Positions 44,976 through 56,350 of a stretch of 64,000 bases of DNA are shown piece after piece; the first letter of the stretch is position 1; each line of letters begins with the position of its first letter. The position numbers were made by a program, and so were the translations under genes. Below the pieces are notes generated by a model. It was given only the letters and a program-made list of their open reading frames with translations, ran no database searches and was not told the DNA's origin. Source of the DNA: Melampsora larici-populina 98AG31 (lineage: Eukaryota; Basidiomycota; Pucciniomycetes; Pucciniales; Melampsoraceae); assembly GCF_000204055.1 (NCBI RefSeq), contig NW_006768769.1, positions 1,998,574-2,062,573 of the forward strand, in the 5' to 3' direction.

Positions 44976-46383
44976 ATGGCGGACGAAATGTTTGCAGATC
45001 AAAGAGAGGAAACACCGAGACAGAAATGGTGGAAGCAGATTCAAGATGCGTTGAACTCAAACCAAGTCGGTGTGGCGAACGAAATGCTGCAAGGTTAAAT
45101 GTTAATGTACGGCGAGGACCCTGAGCCTGATGACCAGTGGGTAGCTCCAAAGAGAGGACGGTCACCAAGCAGGAGGCGAGAGGGAAGGCCAAGGACAGAA
45201 TCCCTGATCATGGGAGGAGACGACGATGAGGTGGACAAGCTGGATGAGAGGAGAGGAGAGAAGTACGGAGAAGAGACAAGCTTAGAGACAAAGAAAGAGC
45301 GGTCTGGAGCGAAGAGATCAAAAGTTCAAAGAATTGAAGTAGAGGAAGATTCAGAGGAAGAAGACGTGGATGGAAAGGAGGAGAGCGGAAAAGAAGGCGA
45401 AGGTAAGCCCAGAAAATGGAGTAACGGTGGTGAAAGAGGATTAAATTCTGACGTCGTGATGTTAGCAGATGAGGAAGGGGGGATTACCTACAGGATCGGA
45501 CAGCCCATCAGTAGTTCGAACCTGATGCCCCTAACACCGTACTTCGAGAATCGGATGAAAAGCTTGAAAGCATACGTCCAGTTGACGATTTTTGAGCCGG
45601 GTTGGATTGAGAAGGACCAGAGAGCAGCTGGGAAGAAGAAGGTGAAAACTCTAAAGGAGTTACAAGAAGATGATATGTCAGCGACACACTCAGGTCTGAC
45701 TCCGAACGACGAACTCTTCATGACATACGGTTTTTGGGTGGACGCAATGGACCTATTCATACGCTATCTTGAGGAAGAGTATAACAGACCAAAAGCTGCA
45801 GCGATGTTTAGAAGGCATAGAGAGAACGTGGTGAAAGTGAAGCGGATCACAAAATGTTGGATGGTCGCTTTAAGGTACGACATGAAAGTGAGACTGGTGG
45901 TGATGAAAGTGATGAAGGACGCGAAAGGAAATCGTGTAATGGATGACGCAGGCTTCTGGCATGAAGATCTACTGAGAGAGGCGAAAGAGGAAGCGGAGTC
46001 AAAAGGCGAGAGAAGTTACGCGGACAACCCATACGTCCAGGGCGGCGATAGAGAGAGCTACGACCCAAACACGGGGAGACTGAAAGTCGGGACGTGGGGA
46101 ACGTACAGTTCGGGGAACTTCGTACATCAAAGAGGTGAGTGTCAAGTTAGTAGAGCAAGAGGAATGAGCGACGAGGGAGCTGACAGTCGATGAGACCACA
46201 GGGATAAGTAGAGGCCGCGGAAGAGGAATAGGCGGAAGCAACAGAGGTACCGTAGGGAGAGGCAATCCCGGGAGAGGTGGATCGCAAAGAGGGTGGTTCC
46301 AAGGGAGAGGACCAGGGTGGTGGGCGAAGAACCGCGGAGGAGGAACGGGTAGCGGTGTAGTGGAGTCGGGGAGTAAAGAGTAA
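44976..46383 (+). pseudogene. DIRS-A Gag main part
   Basis: Starts at ATG 44976 (MADEMFADQR); a TAA at 45096-45098 is followed in the same frame by an open stretch to 46134. The long open part has an acidic/basic head, a conserved middle (SLKAYVQLTIFEPGWIEKDQ) that matches SSYIQLTVFDKEWLVKDQ in element B, and the helix-rich segment around ITKCWMVALRYDMKVR, matching FGWMVALRYCRLVR. A 52-bp GTGAGT..CAG intron (46135-46186) leads to a Gly/Arg-rich tail (SRGRGRGIGGSNRG) ending at TAA 46381-46383, suitable for nucleic-acid binding. The single stop means translation must start later (45099 or beyond), be suppressed, or the copy is dead. Confidence 0.7.
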
Positions 46384-46523
46384 GTTCTGAGGAGAGAAAC
46401 AAAAATATGTGAACCTTTGCGGTGTAGAAAGATGCGAGAAAGAAATGAAATAACATACGATTTGTCCCATCTGCCCAAAAACAGACCCACAATTTGCCCA
46501 AACAGACCCACAGTGAGGAGAGT

Positions 46524-47550
46524 TGTCAGCCCTGAGTACTAAACCAGAGTACCAATGGGCGACGTATTATAATAAAAACCTTAAAAATAGCAATCACAAC
46601 TCAAGGCTCAGTTTCAAGAGTCAAGTTACATATGATTTAGCATATGTAACATGTGCAGAACTTACACCAAAGGGTGTGAAGATACATAACTTTGATACAA
46701 ACCAAAGCTACATATATTTCACAGCCGTAACACATATGTAACAAGTGAAATATACTTATAATCCAATAGTAACTGTCTTACTGTAATTAACCTAACCATA
46801 GAACCACAATTTGTGCGCACTTGTAGTCCAAAGATTTCCAAGGTTCAGACTATATAAACCCTGGAAATCCAACCAAATTGAGAAGAGGAAAATCATCACA
46901 TTATTATTCAACAACTACACAACTTTGCTTTTATTCATCTTCCTAGAACCTTTAAACTTTGCTTTTCAATAACCAAACTTTAAAGGCCTGATTCTACGAA
47001 CCTTGAAACTCAAACCTTGTGTCTTGTTGCTTATTCTGTGTGCTCATTCAACTTTGTTTCTGATTAGACTCCATAATCAGTATTTCTGGTAATATCCATT
47101 TGGTGGAATTACTTGTAAGGAAGTAGTCCTTGAGTATTGCTCATATCAGATTTGGGATTCATCTGATATAAGAAACTCTAAATCTACGGGGAAATCTCTA
47201 TTAGTCAGAGTGTAAAGTTCCTGGTGTTATAATAGACCTTAACACTACCTTCTTTGACCTTTCTTAGAATAGAAGAGGATCAAATTAGGATTGAGAACTG
47301 TGTGTCAGTTGCTCTTCTTTTTAATTATTGTAAAGACAATAATTAACCCAAAATCCCTGGGCTAAAGCCTTTGTTTAAAGGTCAACTAACTGCAGTCTTT
47401 ACTTGTTTATTGCAAGTAAATCTCTTACGCCCACGTCTATACCCTTTCACACTTGTAGATCTTGATCTACACAACCTTAGTAGAAGTTATTAGACTTTCT
47501 ACAACCTTTATATTGACTCTACTAGCCTAACAGACGCTAGTAGGCTCACA
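46524..47550 (+). mobile_element. Solo LTR, 1027 bp, with 5-bp target duplication AGAGT
   Basis: Begins TGTCAGCCC, ends GGCTCACA, and is flanked by AGAGT at 46519-46523 and 47551-47555. It is related to the minus-strand LTR at 51601-52558: shared CTCAGTTTCAAGAG, ATTGACCTTTAAACAAAGG in inverse orientation, and CTACTAGCCTAA near the end. There is no internal domain, so it probably arose by LTR-LTR recombination. It lies between gag and the RT ORF of DIRS-A. Confidence 0.9.
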
Positions 47551-47553
47551 AGA

Positions 47554-49555
47554 GTGACATCAGAGAAAGGTAGAGAGAGAGAGTTGACAGTAGACCGAGC
47601 GAAGGAAGGTGAAGCTGGTGAGAAGATGGCGGAACAGGGTGTGGTATCCTTAAGTGAAGCGATACCGAGCCGGACAACAGACTGGGAAGAAGTAAAAGAA
47701 GGCCAGGATCGTGCAGAGGATGACCTAGAGGAGGAGAAATCACGGACGTCAGAAGAGGAAGGACCCGAAGAGGCGTTCGAGTTGGCGTACGTCAAAGGAA
47801 GCAGAGAAGAGATGGAGTCTTCAGGAGTGCGAGAAAGAGAAGAAACGCACCCTTACCCGGAGCGACGGGAATGGCCTGAAGGGGTACAGTGCGAGATGAA
47901 CATCGACGAATGGGAGAAAGAGTTAAAGGACTTAAATCTAATGGATGATCACGGTTACGTAATAGACGGGTTCAGAGAGGGATTCTCCCAAGGGATCCCT
48001 GGGCACAAGCTACAAGGAAGGAAGTGGTACTCGCCAGATAATCACAAGTCGTCCAAGGAAGCAGAAAACAAAATTTAGAGAAAAACTAAAGAAAGAATTG
48101 CTAGCAGGAAGAATGAAGGGGCCGTTTACTGAGGAAGAGGTGTTTAAGAAGATATGCTTCTTCCGGACCAGCCCAATGGGCATGGTGGTAAACGGAGACG
48201 GGTCGACGAGGATAATAAATGATCTGTCATACCCGAAACGGAGGAAAGACATTGTGTCAGTAAATTCACTGGTGGACAAGGCAGAGTTTGAAACTAGTTG
48301 GGACGATTTTAAGAAGGTAGCGAGATTCTTTGAAGAACTTACAGAGGAGGTAGAGCTGGGGATTTTTGATTGGGAGAAAGCCTACCAGCAAATCCCAACC
48401 AGACCACAGGAGTGGAGATACTTGATGGTCAGGACACCGGAAGGCTGGATCCTTTTGGACTTGAGGGTAACCTTCGGCGGAGTAGCGGGATGCGGGAGCT
48501 TCGGTGGACCGGCGGACGCGTGGAGAGCAATCACAAAATTGAAATTCGGATTCCTGGAGGTCTTTAGATGGGTTGACGACAATTTGTTCGTAAGATGGAA
48601 AGCAGATGAGAGAAAGGTATCGATGGAGGAAGTAGTGGAAGCCAGTGCGAAGTTAGGTGTGAAAACGAATGAGGGGAAGTACTGCGAGTTTAAGGAGGAG
48701 CAAAAATACATTGGCTTCGTGTGGAACGGGAGAGAACGGTCAGTGAGACTTCCTGAAGAGAAGAAGAGAGATAGGATAAGGCAGGTAGAGGAAGCACTGA
48801 ACAAGACGAAACCTCATACCTTTAAGGAGATAGAGAAGTTGACAGGCAGGTTGGTACACGTAACATATATGCTACCCCAGATGAGATGTTTCTGCGCGAG
48901 TTTACACCACCTGAAGGCGTCATGGAAGAACGAACTAGCGATCCGATACCTACCGAAGGCGGTAAGAACGGATCTGGAAGAATGGAGAGAAGTGCTGAAG
49001 AGTTTCAAGAACCATAAGTTGATACCGAAGAAAGGTGTTGACAACATCGGATGGGTCGGAGACGCGTCGACCGGATACGGGATTGGGGTGATAGTAGGAA
49101 AATTTTGGACACAGCTGAAGTTCAAGCCGGGTTGGAGGAATAGCAACAAGGAAGGCGTGAAGAGAGGGATCGCATGGGCAGAGACAGTAGCAGTGAGGAT
49201 AGGCCTGGAGATGGTGGCAATGTTGAAGAAGACGAAAGGGAAACGATACTTGGCAGTGACAGATAATACAGGAACGGAAGCAGTGATACGAAATAAGAAA
49301 TCGAGAGATAGATCGGTGAATGAAGAGTGGAAGAAACTGCAAAAGAGGCTAACATATCTAGGGTGTGAACTAGAGGAGAGACGTGTCGCATCCGGAGACA
49401 ATAACGCGGACGAGTTATCCAGAGGGTTGAGAGGAAATAAGAGCATCTTCTTTTACCTAAAACCAGAGCTACCAAGAGATCTGGTCGAATTCCTGGAATA
49501 CGAAGCAAGAAACAATAGAGAACTCACGAATGGGGAAGGAACATGTCAGTTTTGA
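47554..49555 (+). pseudogene. DIRS-A reverse transcriptase-RNase H ORF
   Basis: The N-terminal half (47554-48078) is acidic and ends with WYSPDNHKSSKEAENK. A frame change around 48065 is needed to enter the main frame (to 49555), since element B reads through the same region in one frame. RT motifs: LGIFDWEKAYQQIP (motif A), FGGVAGCGSFG (motif B) and FRWVDDNLFV (motif C, both Asp present). RNase H: WVGDASTGYGIG, AWAETVAVRIG, VTDNT and SGDNNADELSRG give the D-E-D-D set. The recombinase ORF starts inside its end (49530). The frameshift could be decay or a programmed shift; only other copies can tell. Confidence 0.85.
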
Positions 49556-50685
49556 GAAAGCGGTGAAGGTAGAGGGGAAGGAAGGCAAAACGGAGAAAGT
49601 GACGGGACATCTGATAAGCGGAGCGTGGACGGAGAAAACGCTGAAGGGTTACGGAAGTGCAGTGCAAACGTTTAGAGCCTATATAGAGAGCACGGGAAGA
49701 GAATTCAAATATGAGGAACCGATGACAGAAAAGGATGTGTATGGGTTTATCGTATGGGCTGGACCGTCGGAGGTGGAGAAAAGAGCAGGCCCGGGGAGAG
49801 AATTAAAACCAAAAACAATAGAGAAGTATCTGGCAGGCCTGAAAGCATGGCACATGACTAAACATCACGAGGAAGTAAAGTTAGATAAGCAAATGATTGA
49901 TTGGTTGATAAAGTCGACGGGAAGAGCGGAGGAGAAGAGGAAACTTACGAGTGGAGATCAGAGAGCAACCGAGAAGAAGCCCATAAAGGTACAAGACCTA
50001 TTCGATATGGTATCAGGTTTAAACGAGAAGTCGGAGTACCACGATTTAGCGGTGGTGGTAGCTCTGGTGGCCTTTTGGGGGATGGCGAGGTTAGGCAAAA
50101 TGTTGAGGGAGACGGCGGAGGAAGGCGCAATAAAAGTAGAGGATCTGTCCTTCAAGAGAGGGAAGAAGGGGAGGATCGCGGTGCTGAGGTTGTGGAGAGC
50201 GAAGACGGCGAGGCCAGGAGAGGCGCAATTCATTAGGTGAGTAAGCAGACGAGAGGAAAGAATGAGGCGGTAGATGACTAACGAGGACACACAATGGATT
50301 ATATGAGCAGAGATCGGTGCTGGACCCAGTGGGAGCATTGGAGAGACTGTTGAAATACGAACACCCTGAGAAGATCGGAGGAGACGTCTTGTTTTCAAAC
50401 CTGGTAGACGGCGAGAGGAAGCCGTTAACAAAGACTCGGTTCCTGAAGATGATGGAGACGGTATGGGGTACATGCGGAGTGAAGAACAGTGAGTGGTCTG
50501 GACACTCATTTAGAGTAGGCGGGGCGTCCTTGAGGTTTAATATGGGATGGACAGTTGAAAGAATAAAGGAAGAGGGGCGATGGAAGTCGGACGCGATAAA
50601 GGTGTACTTGAAGGAGTTTACGGAAGAAGAAAAGGAAGATACGAAAGAGTTCCTGTGGTTGATAGATAGGAGGAACATGAAATGA
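49530..50685 (+). CDS. DIRS-A tyrosine recombinase, two exons
   Basis: Exon 49530-50236 and exon 50313-50685 join in phase across a 76-bp GTGAGT..AG intron, giving about 359 residues. Without splicing the frame stops at once. The N-terminal core-binding domain holds GAWTEKTLKGYGSAVQTFRA. Catalytic boxes: AFWGMARLGKM (Arg I), WSGHSFRVGGASLRF (His and Arg II), EEGRWKSDAIKVYL (Trp and nucleophile Tyr). All are present and no stop is seen, so this is the best-preserved gene of element A. It overlaps the RT ORF by 26 bp. The enzyme would integrate the circular DNA copy by site-specific recombination. Confidence 0.85.
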
Positions 50686-51600
50686 GGAAAGGGAAGGACG
50701 GGCGAATAGAGGGAAAGGAGGTATCCTATGCATGAGAGAGAGTCCTGGGGAGATCTAGGAAGTGAATCTGTTGGGAATAAAAATGCAAAGTTTATGAGTA
50801 AGCAAAGAGAACCGGCATTGGCGAGCTGTACGAGATGAGTACTGAACAGGCGGGGAGTTTTTAAGTTCAGCCGGGATGTGCAGAGGCACGTGCGAGCTGA
50901 GGGTGACTCAACAAGTTGAGGCTCTCACGAGCCTCGCCTAGGGGGAGGTGTGAGTAACCCTAAGAAGAGATCGACAACTCATCAAGGGCTCAGCAAATGA
51001 CGTCAAACGGGATTAAACCGTGACGCATCAAAGAGCCGAGCCCCCGCCCGGGCTCCCCCAAACAACCTCAACCTCAGCCATGATTATAGGCCAAGGTTGA
51101 GAGAATAAAGTAGATTCACAAGAATCTGAACCAGGTAAATCGAGATTTACAAATATGCGTAATAACACCAAAGTTACGAATTGTGAAAAAAACAATAAGT
51201 TCATATAAACTTAGACAAGGTTCTTACAGGTATGTAAGAAACTCAGAGAATGGACAGCCCCCAGCTACTGGGCTCTGGCCGGCCAGAGATTACCACAGCT
51301 TCATCAAAGATTCATGAAAGATTCAGAATGATTTCAAAATTACTTCAACATCATATCACATGGGACCATTTTCCTGTCCGACCACCAAAATTCTGATGTC
51401 ATCATGTGATGTCATAAATCTGTACACACCTGCTCCTGTATTCACAGATCAAGAATATGCAGTCTATTAAACTTTATCATGTAAATCAACTGAGTTATTG
51501 AGGTTTGAAAAAAAAATCACGGATAAAAATACTTTTTTGTACTATACAAAAGACTGGGCTCTTGGATGTCTCAAATATTTATCAATATACATATAAAAAA
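50686..51600. other. DIRS-A 3' region and flank; no gene
   Basis: A GC-richer stretch (50860-51080) contains inverted words (GTTGAGGCTCTCACGAGCCT; GGGATTAAACCGTGACGCATC) and a C-rich CCCCCGCCCGGGCTCCCCC run, plausible terminal repeats of the DIRS element. AT-rich after 51100. Confidence 0.4.
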
Positions 51601-52558
51601 TGTGAGCTGCCAGGCTCTTTTAGGCTAGTAGGCCACTAAAGAATAAGGTTTGCTTAATAAACTAAGTTTATTAAGCGTGTGGAAGCCTTATTTAAAGTTA
51701 TAAACAAGGTTATTAAAGAAGTAGTATGATCAAATCAGCACTGACTTCAGCTAATTGACCTTTAAACAAAGGATTTTGGATTCTTATCCGGGAATTAATG
51801 CAAGACAAGAGTCTTCTAGCAGGAAGAAAAGTAGAAACTACAGTCTAGTTTTGTGCTCAAGCCAACAACACTCTACACTAGAGTTTGTAAATCAAGGGAA
51901 ATATCACCTAGTCATATTTAAAGTTTTTTGAACTCTGAACACAGAGGAACACCCGTGAATTCAGAGTTTTTCAAGTTATTGCATTCCCTTAATAACTTGA
52001 GCAGTACTGCAAGGATCACCTCCTAAAACTATTGGGGAAGTCTTCAAAAGACTTTCAACAATTAACAATGGTTTGAATCAAATAGAGAATTATACAATGT
52101 CTAAGAAAAGAGGACAGGGACTCTATTTATCTGATTTGATGAAGTTATTGATAATCTAGTTAAAAGTAATGATGATGATGATGGATTTTCCTGGAGGGTC
52201 AGAGGGCTCTTTATATACTCACAACCCTGAAAATCCTCTATGTACAACTTGTGGTATGATTACATACTCATTTGACCTATGTAATCATGAATTTTAATCA
52301 TTTTTTTATTATCTGATTACGCACATGTGTAACTCTTGTGTTACTCATGTGATGCACACTTGTGAAAGGCATTCTTACTTAGTGCAACCTTTTGGTTACA
52401 TTTACATGTATGTACATATGTAATTTCATATGTAACTACATGTAATTACATATGTACTTGGCTCTTGAAACTGAGCCATGAGTTGTAGTTATTCTTTTTG
52501 TTACTTTATAGTTATTTAGGCAGCCCTTTGGTACTAGTAATAGGGCTCGGGCCTGACA
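51601..52558 (-). repeat. LTR, minus orientation, with adjacent polypurine tract
   Basis: On the minus strand it begins TGTCAGGCCCGAGCCC at 52558 and ends GCTCACA at 51601. Just upstream on the minus strand lies the purine-rich GGTGGTGGGGAA (about 52571-52559), as expected for the polypurine tract before a 3' LTR. The flanks AAAAA and TTCCC are not duplications, so the 5' end of this element is elsewhere or lost. Confidence 0.7.
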
Positions 52559-53740
52559 TTCCCCACCACCAAAGGAGGTCATACCATTTTCATGGAGTGT
52601 GATCTCTCTTTGCTGCTTTAAGAGCATCCACGCTTGTTTGTGGTTGTTAACTTGGTCCCATGCGGTAACAAACTCTACATTAAGTAAAAAATTACTTAAC
52701 TCGACCAAATTCCACACTTGTTTGTGTTATCAGTGCTGTAACTTTTATAATTTGACAGATAGTGCATGTGCTCCATACTGGTCATGCAGTAAGGCAACAT
52801 TTTGACTTTTCAAGTACTAATCACCTGCCTTCATTCAAGTTTTCATATGATACTGTCCTCTTCTTTGCATTGGAGGACTGAAGATACAATCACATTCACA
52901 TCTACATAGATCCAGTACGTGTTCATCTACTTGATCAACAGATTTTGATTTAAAACAACAAAGTCAACATGACTCTGTTCAGCTACTCAATCAATAAATT
53001 CAAGTTAAAAACACCAAGGCTTTACTATGTTGATAAAGCTTTAAATGAGGCTGAGAGTGTGAGAAAATTCAGCTCAAATTTGGCACAAGTTTATTCCACT
53101 CTTATGGGCACAGGTGGTCTTGTCAATTGAAGTACAACCCTTGCCTGAACAAAGGCTGGGGTCTCTATGATGGCGAGGGACTTGAGTGTGACTGGTCTTT
53201 CTTGTCACCACTGGTGATACCAAATCAACACTCGACTAGGCAACATTGACTCAACCCCTTGCATCTCCAAATCAAGCAATGAAACAAGATTTTGTGTGCA
53301 AATGCAGGTGAGTTATTTACCAATCAAACTCTTGCACCTTGAATTGACAAGTTGGTACTGTTCATTCCCATGTTTGAAATTAGTCGGCTCCCTTCGAAAA
53401 AAAAATTGAATGATGCACACACATCTTTCAACACAGCAAAGTCAAAGTTGGAGAATTTATTGACATCAAATGCTTGCTATACAAGCGATTATTTTGCTGC
53501 TCATTGGGCCTGTCAAGGAAAAATTGCAGTTGTCTCCATCCTGCTTTGCAATTGATTTCCATCTGAGCAGCTCTGATATGCATTGCTCCACCACCTTAGC
53601 ATAATAAGTATCAATGAACAGCCCTGCACGTTCAGCCAATCCTCTAAACTTCAGGGCACATAGCACTATTCATGAGAGGCCCACAACTGAGTCTCTTTTT
53701 CTGAGACCCAGACGTTTCACAATCTGAATTGGCTTGTCAG
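52559..53740 (-). other. Degraded internal region of the LTR element; no readable gene
   Basis: Upstream of the 3' LTR one would expect pol or env-position sequence. Fragments such as AWDQVNNHKQAWMLLK (52436-52717) are open but I cannot assign them to a pol domain. Confidence 0.3.
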
Positions 53741-53749
53741 AAAGACAAC

Positions 53750-54480
53750 TAGTATGTCACTCATCAGCAATCTGCTTTTCCGTCCAACCAATCCGCTTGG
53801 TTCTATGTCTCCTAGTGGTAATGCAAGACCGGCCAATAAGGTACAACAACAACTTCCCGACTTCTTTCATCTTCTCAGCTCGTTTACTCACCAGTTTTGG
53901 GATCCATGTTGATGATCTTGTTCAATTGACTGGTGCAAAAGCTAGTCTTTGGTTTTGATCAAACTCGACTTTGGAATCCTCTTCAGTCATCTCAAGACCA
54001 AGCTTTTGATGTCTTATATCAGTTGATTGCTGGATTTAGTTCCAATGATGATGCTAGTCTCATTCATCTCAAAGCCAAAGTGGCAGTAGTATCATCCAGC
54101 TTGACATACTCTTCAAGGTCGGACAGATCAATTAGATACGACAGAGAAGCGTAAATTGGACAATCCCAACTCGACTCTCCTTGGTCAAGCCAATTGGTTT
54201 GATGCTTTGGGTTATGAGGAATATGTATCAATTATCAAACTGAACTTGTTCAAACTTGGCTTAACAAGATGACCTGCTTTGATGATTCCTTTTTCCTTTT
54301 CCAATTTTAGGGCTTGATCTTACTTATGTCGAGAAGAAGTGCACTTCATTCCCCTAGAGTTTTTTCAATTCTTAATGAATTTAAAAATTCTATTGATGTT
54401 CAATGGAGGGTTTGGTTTCGAGATGAAACATCAGAATCCATACTCTTAGCTCACTTATGGTAACATGTTTCTTAATATAA
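53750..54480 (+). pseudogene. Fragment of an unrecognised conserved-looking gene
   Basis: Consecutive protein-like pieces in shifting frames: RPIRYNNNFPTSF, FGIHVDDLVQLTGAKASL, then QAFDVLYQLIAGFSSNDDAS, SSSLTYSSRSDRSIRYDRE and FDALGYEEYVSIIKLNLFKL. The composition and the run-on across frames look like one ancestral ORF. I do not know the family. Stops at 53956 and 54154 and frame changes mark it as broken. Confidence 0.4.
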
Positions 54481-54968
54481 TGTTAGTGATTAGTTTTCAC
54501 TACTCTGATGAGTGATTTATCAATCACCATCCTTGCCCTTACCTTGCCACGTAGGTGAGGTAAGTGCTGTTTTGGGAAAGCGCGCGGAGCGTGCCACGGC
54601 CTTGGTTTCCTTAAACCAAGATCGTGGTTCCCCTAAACCAACACTTTGGTTTTCCTGACCAAGAGTGTGGTTGAGGTAGCTTTGGTCTTATGGCTTCCCG
54701 TTTTCGTTTCATCTGTAGGAGGGATTGTTTGTTCTCCCTGTTTCCGAGAAAGGGATGGCCAGGCATGCCGTTCTTGGCCTGACGGACAACCCCTCCTACG
54801 GTAGGGCTGGCCAGACACTTGGTCATCGCAGATCGAAAGAAACGGACTTCTGACATTTACTCTCAACTTCGTCCTTTCGGGCGTCTTCGAGAGGTATCCA
54901 AACCTTGTTTATCTCCGCTTTACAAGCCGAACCCTGTTCAATGTGGCTCACTAGTTGGATCTACAAAC
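54481..54968. repeat. Fold-back-rich 3' end of DIRS-B
   Basis: TTGGTTTCCTTAAACCAA (near 54602), then CCAACACTTTGG..CCAAGAGTGTGG (54635-54675), form nested hairpins. Probably the terminal repeat region of element B; the exact border is not resolved. Confidence 0.4.
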
Positions 54969-56060
54969 TCATAATCTTATTGCATCTAAAAATGACTTTG
55001 TCCTTTGTATCTCGTCTTGTGAGAAAACCTTTGTGTATCGTTGAAACGAGGATGATTTCCACCTTCCCACTCTTTTAATTGTCTCATCTGACGTTCCGAG
55101 GTTTGATCTTAACAAGGCTCCTCCTACCCTAAAGGAGTGACCCGACCACTTATCCAAAGACGACTTCCCCCATACCTTTTCCACGCTGTTTATGAATATT
55201 CGTTTTGTCAACAGACCGTGTTTGGTTTGGAAAATTGGCAAATCTCGTTCTTTCATCGGATTCGCCTTTAGGATCCTTTCTAGAGCTTTCACCGGGTCAA
55301 GTATTGATGGCTGGGATTGTAAGTGGATTATTTGTATCTCATTCGGAGCTGCCGTTTTTGCTTTCCTCAGCTTTAACCTTGCCCATTTTCCCTTTTTGGA
55401 TTCACCGAATTCTACGTGGTGTCTTAACAAAGCTCCGTCCGATTTTCCCCCCCTGAAGATTTCTCCTAATCGTATCATCCCCCAGAAGGCGATTAAACCA
55501 ATGTCTGCTACCAAGGTTTGTATGTCTGACTTTCTGTGAGACTCGATTAGCAGCTGATATAACTCCTGAACCCTCACTGGCTTCTTAATCGACTCGAAAA
55601 CAACGCCTTCCTCCTCTCGTTTCGTTGCCCTGATTAACATCTTGACTATATCCGAATCGACTTCAATCTTGTTCAGGTGCTTTACGATGTGCCATGCGTT
55701 GATACCGTCAAGGTATTTGTCGATCGTTTTCGCTGTTATAGGTTTCTTCGGAGGGTTTGGTACGTCGATCTTAGTTCTTCCTGCCCAAGTGATGAAGTTG
55801 TATATCTGCTTGTTACTGATCGGGATGTTTCCATTAAACTCTTTCCCAGTTGATTCTACGTAAGCGATGTATTTTGACAACCCAGAGGAATAGCCCGCCA
55901 GAGTTGATTTGGCCCAACTCCCTACTGCTAGGTGTGCTCCTGGTCGAGTTGACCTTTTCGCTACTTTTCCAAAATGGCCTGGAATGTCATACGGTTTTGA
56001 AAAGGTGACTGGTCGTTCTCTTCTCTTTTGGCGAGGCATTTTTGGAGTGGTGTCTGACAT
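54969..56060 (-). CDS. DIRS-B tyrosine recombinase
   Basis: An intact 363-codon frame starting MSDTTPKMPRQKRRER, a basic head. The core-binding domain includes GSWAKSTLAGYSSGLSKYIA. Catalytic boxes: AFWGMIRLGEIF (Arg I), WSGHSFRVGGALLRSN (His, Arg II), RVGRWKSSSFQRYTK (Trp and Tyr). The complete R-H-R-W-Y set is visible and no stop interrupts the frame, so the enzyme may be functional even if other ORFs of the element are not. It would recombine the circular cDNA into the target. Confidence 0.9.
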   Translation of the reverse strand: MSDTTPKMPRQKRRERPVTFSKPYDIPGHFGKVAKRSTRPGAHLAVGSWAKSTLAGYSSGLSKYIAYVESTGKEFNGNIPISNKQIYNFITWAGRTKIDVPNPPKKPITAKTIDKYLDGINAWHIVKHLNKIEVDSDIVKMLIRATKREEEGVVFESIKKPVRVQELYQLLIESHRKSDIQTLVADIGLIAFWGMIRLGEIFRGGKSDGALLRHHVEFGESKKGKWARLKLRKAKTAAPNEIQIIHLQSQPSILDPVKALERILKANPMKERDLPIFQTKHGLLTKRIFINSVEKVWGKSSLDKWSGHSFRVGGALLRSNLGTSDETIKRVGRWKSSSFQRYTKVFSQDEIQRTKSFLDAIRL

Positions 56061-56350
56061 TTTTTTTTGAGAACTTCGAAGCGGATTGCTTGTTCAATTC
56101 TGGGAGTCTCAAAGTCTACCTCTCTTCTGCTGGACCGTGCTTCCAACCCACCTTCCGACGGAATTTTTTTTTCCGATTCTCGACGCGCTCTACTGTACTT
56201 TTGGGATTCTTTTGACTGCACTCGACGTAGTCCCGTCCTTGTAATGGACAATATAGGGAGTTTATGGGACCTCTCATGCACTCTTCCGCACACAGCTAGT
56301 TTGCTCAACCAAATCGTGACAATTGTCACATTTCTTTCCAAAACTTATTA

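Larger units (their letters stand above)
44203..50685 (+). mobile_element. DIRS/Ngaro-type tyrosine-recombinase retroelement A
   Basis: Gene order gag, RT-RNase H, tyrosine recombinase on one strand. There is no integrase, protease or LTR pair, and no methyltransferase domain is seen, which favours a Ngaro/PAT-like type over classic DIRS1. Coding DNA is purine-rich (many GAA/GAG/AGA), unlike the AT-rich surroundings. It is interrupted by a solo LTR at 46524-47550. Ends are not resolved. Confidence 0.85.

Noticed and set aside
46524..47550. A cellular promoter or intron between gag and RT of DIRS-A
   Set aside because: The exact AGAGT duplication and TG..CA ends identify it as a solo LTR.
44718..49508. 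Long minus-strand ORFs rich in Leu/Ser/Pro (for example 48814-49446, 45999-46511)
   Set aside because: They are antisense shadows of the purine-rich DIRS-A genes on the plus strand.
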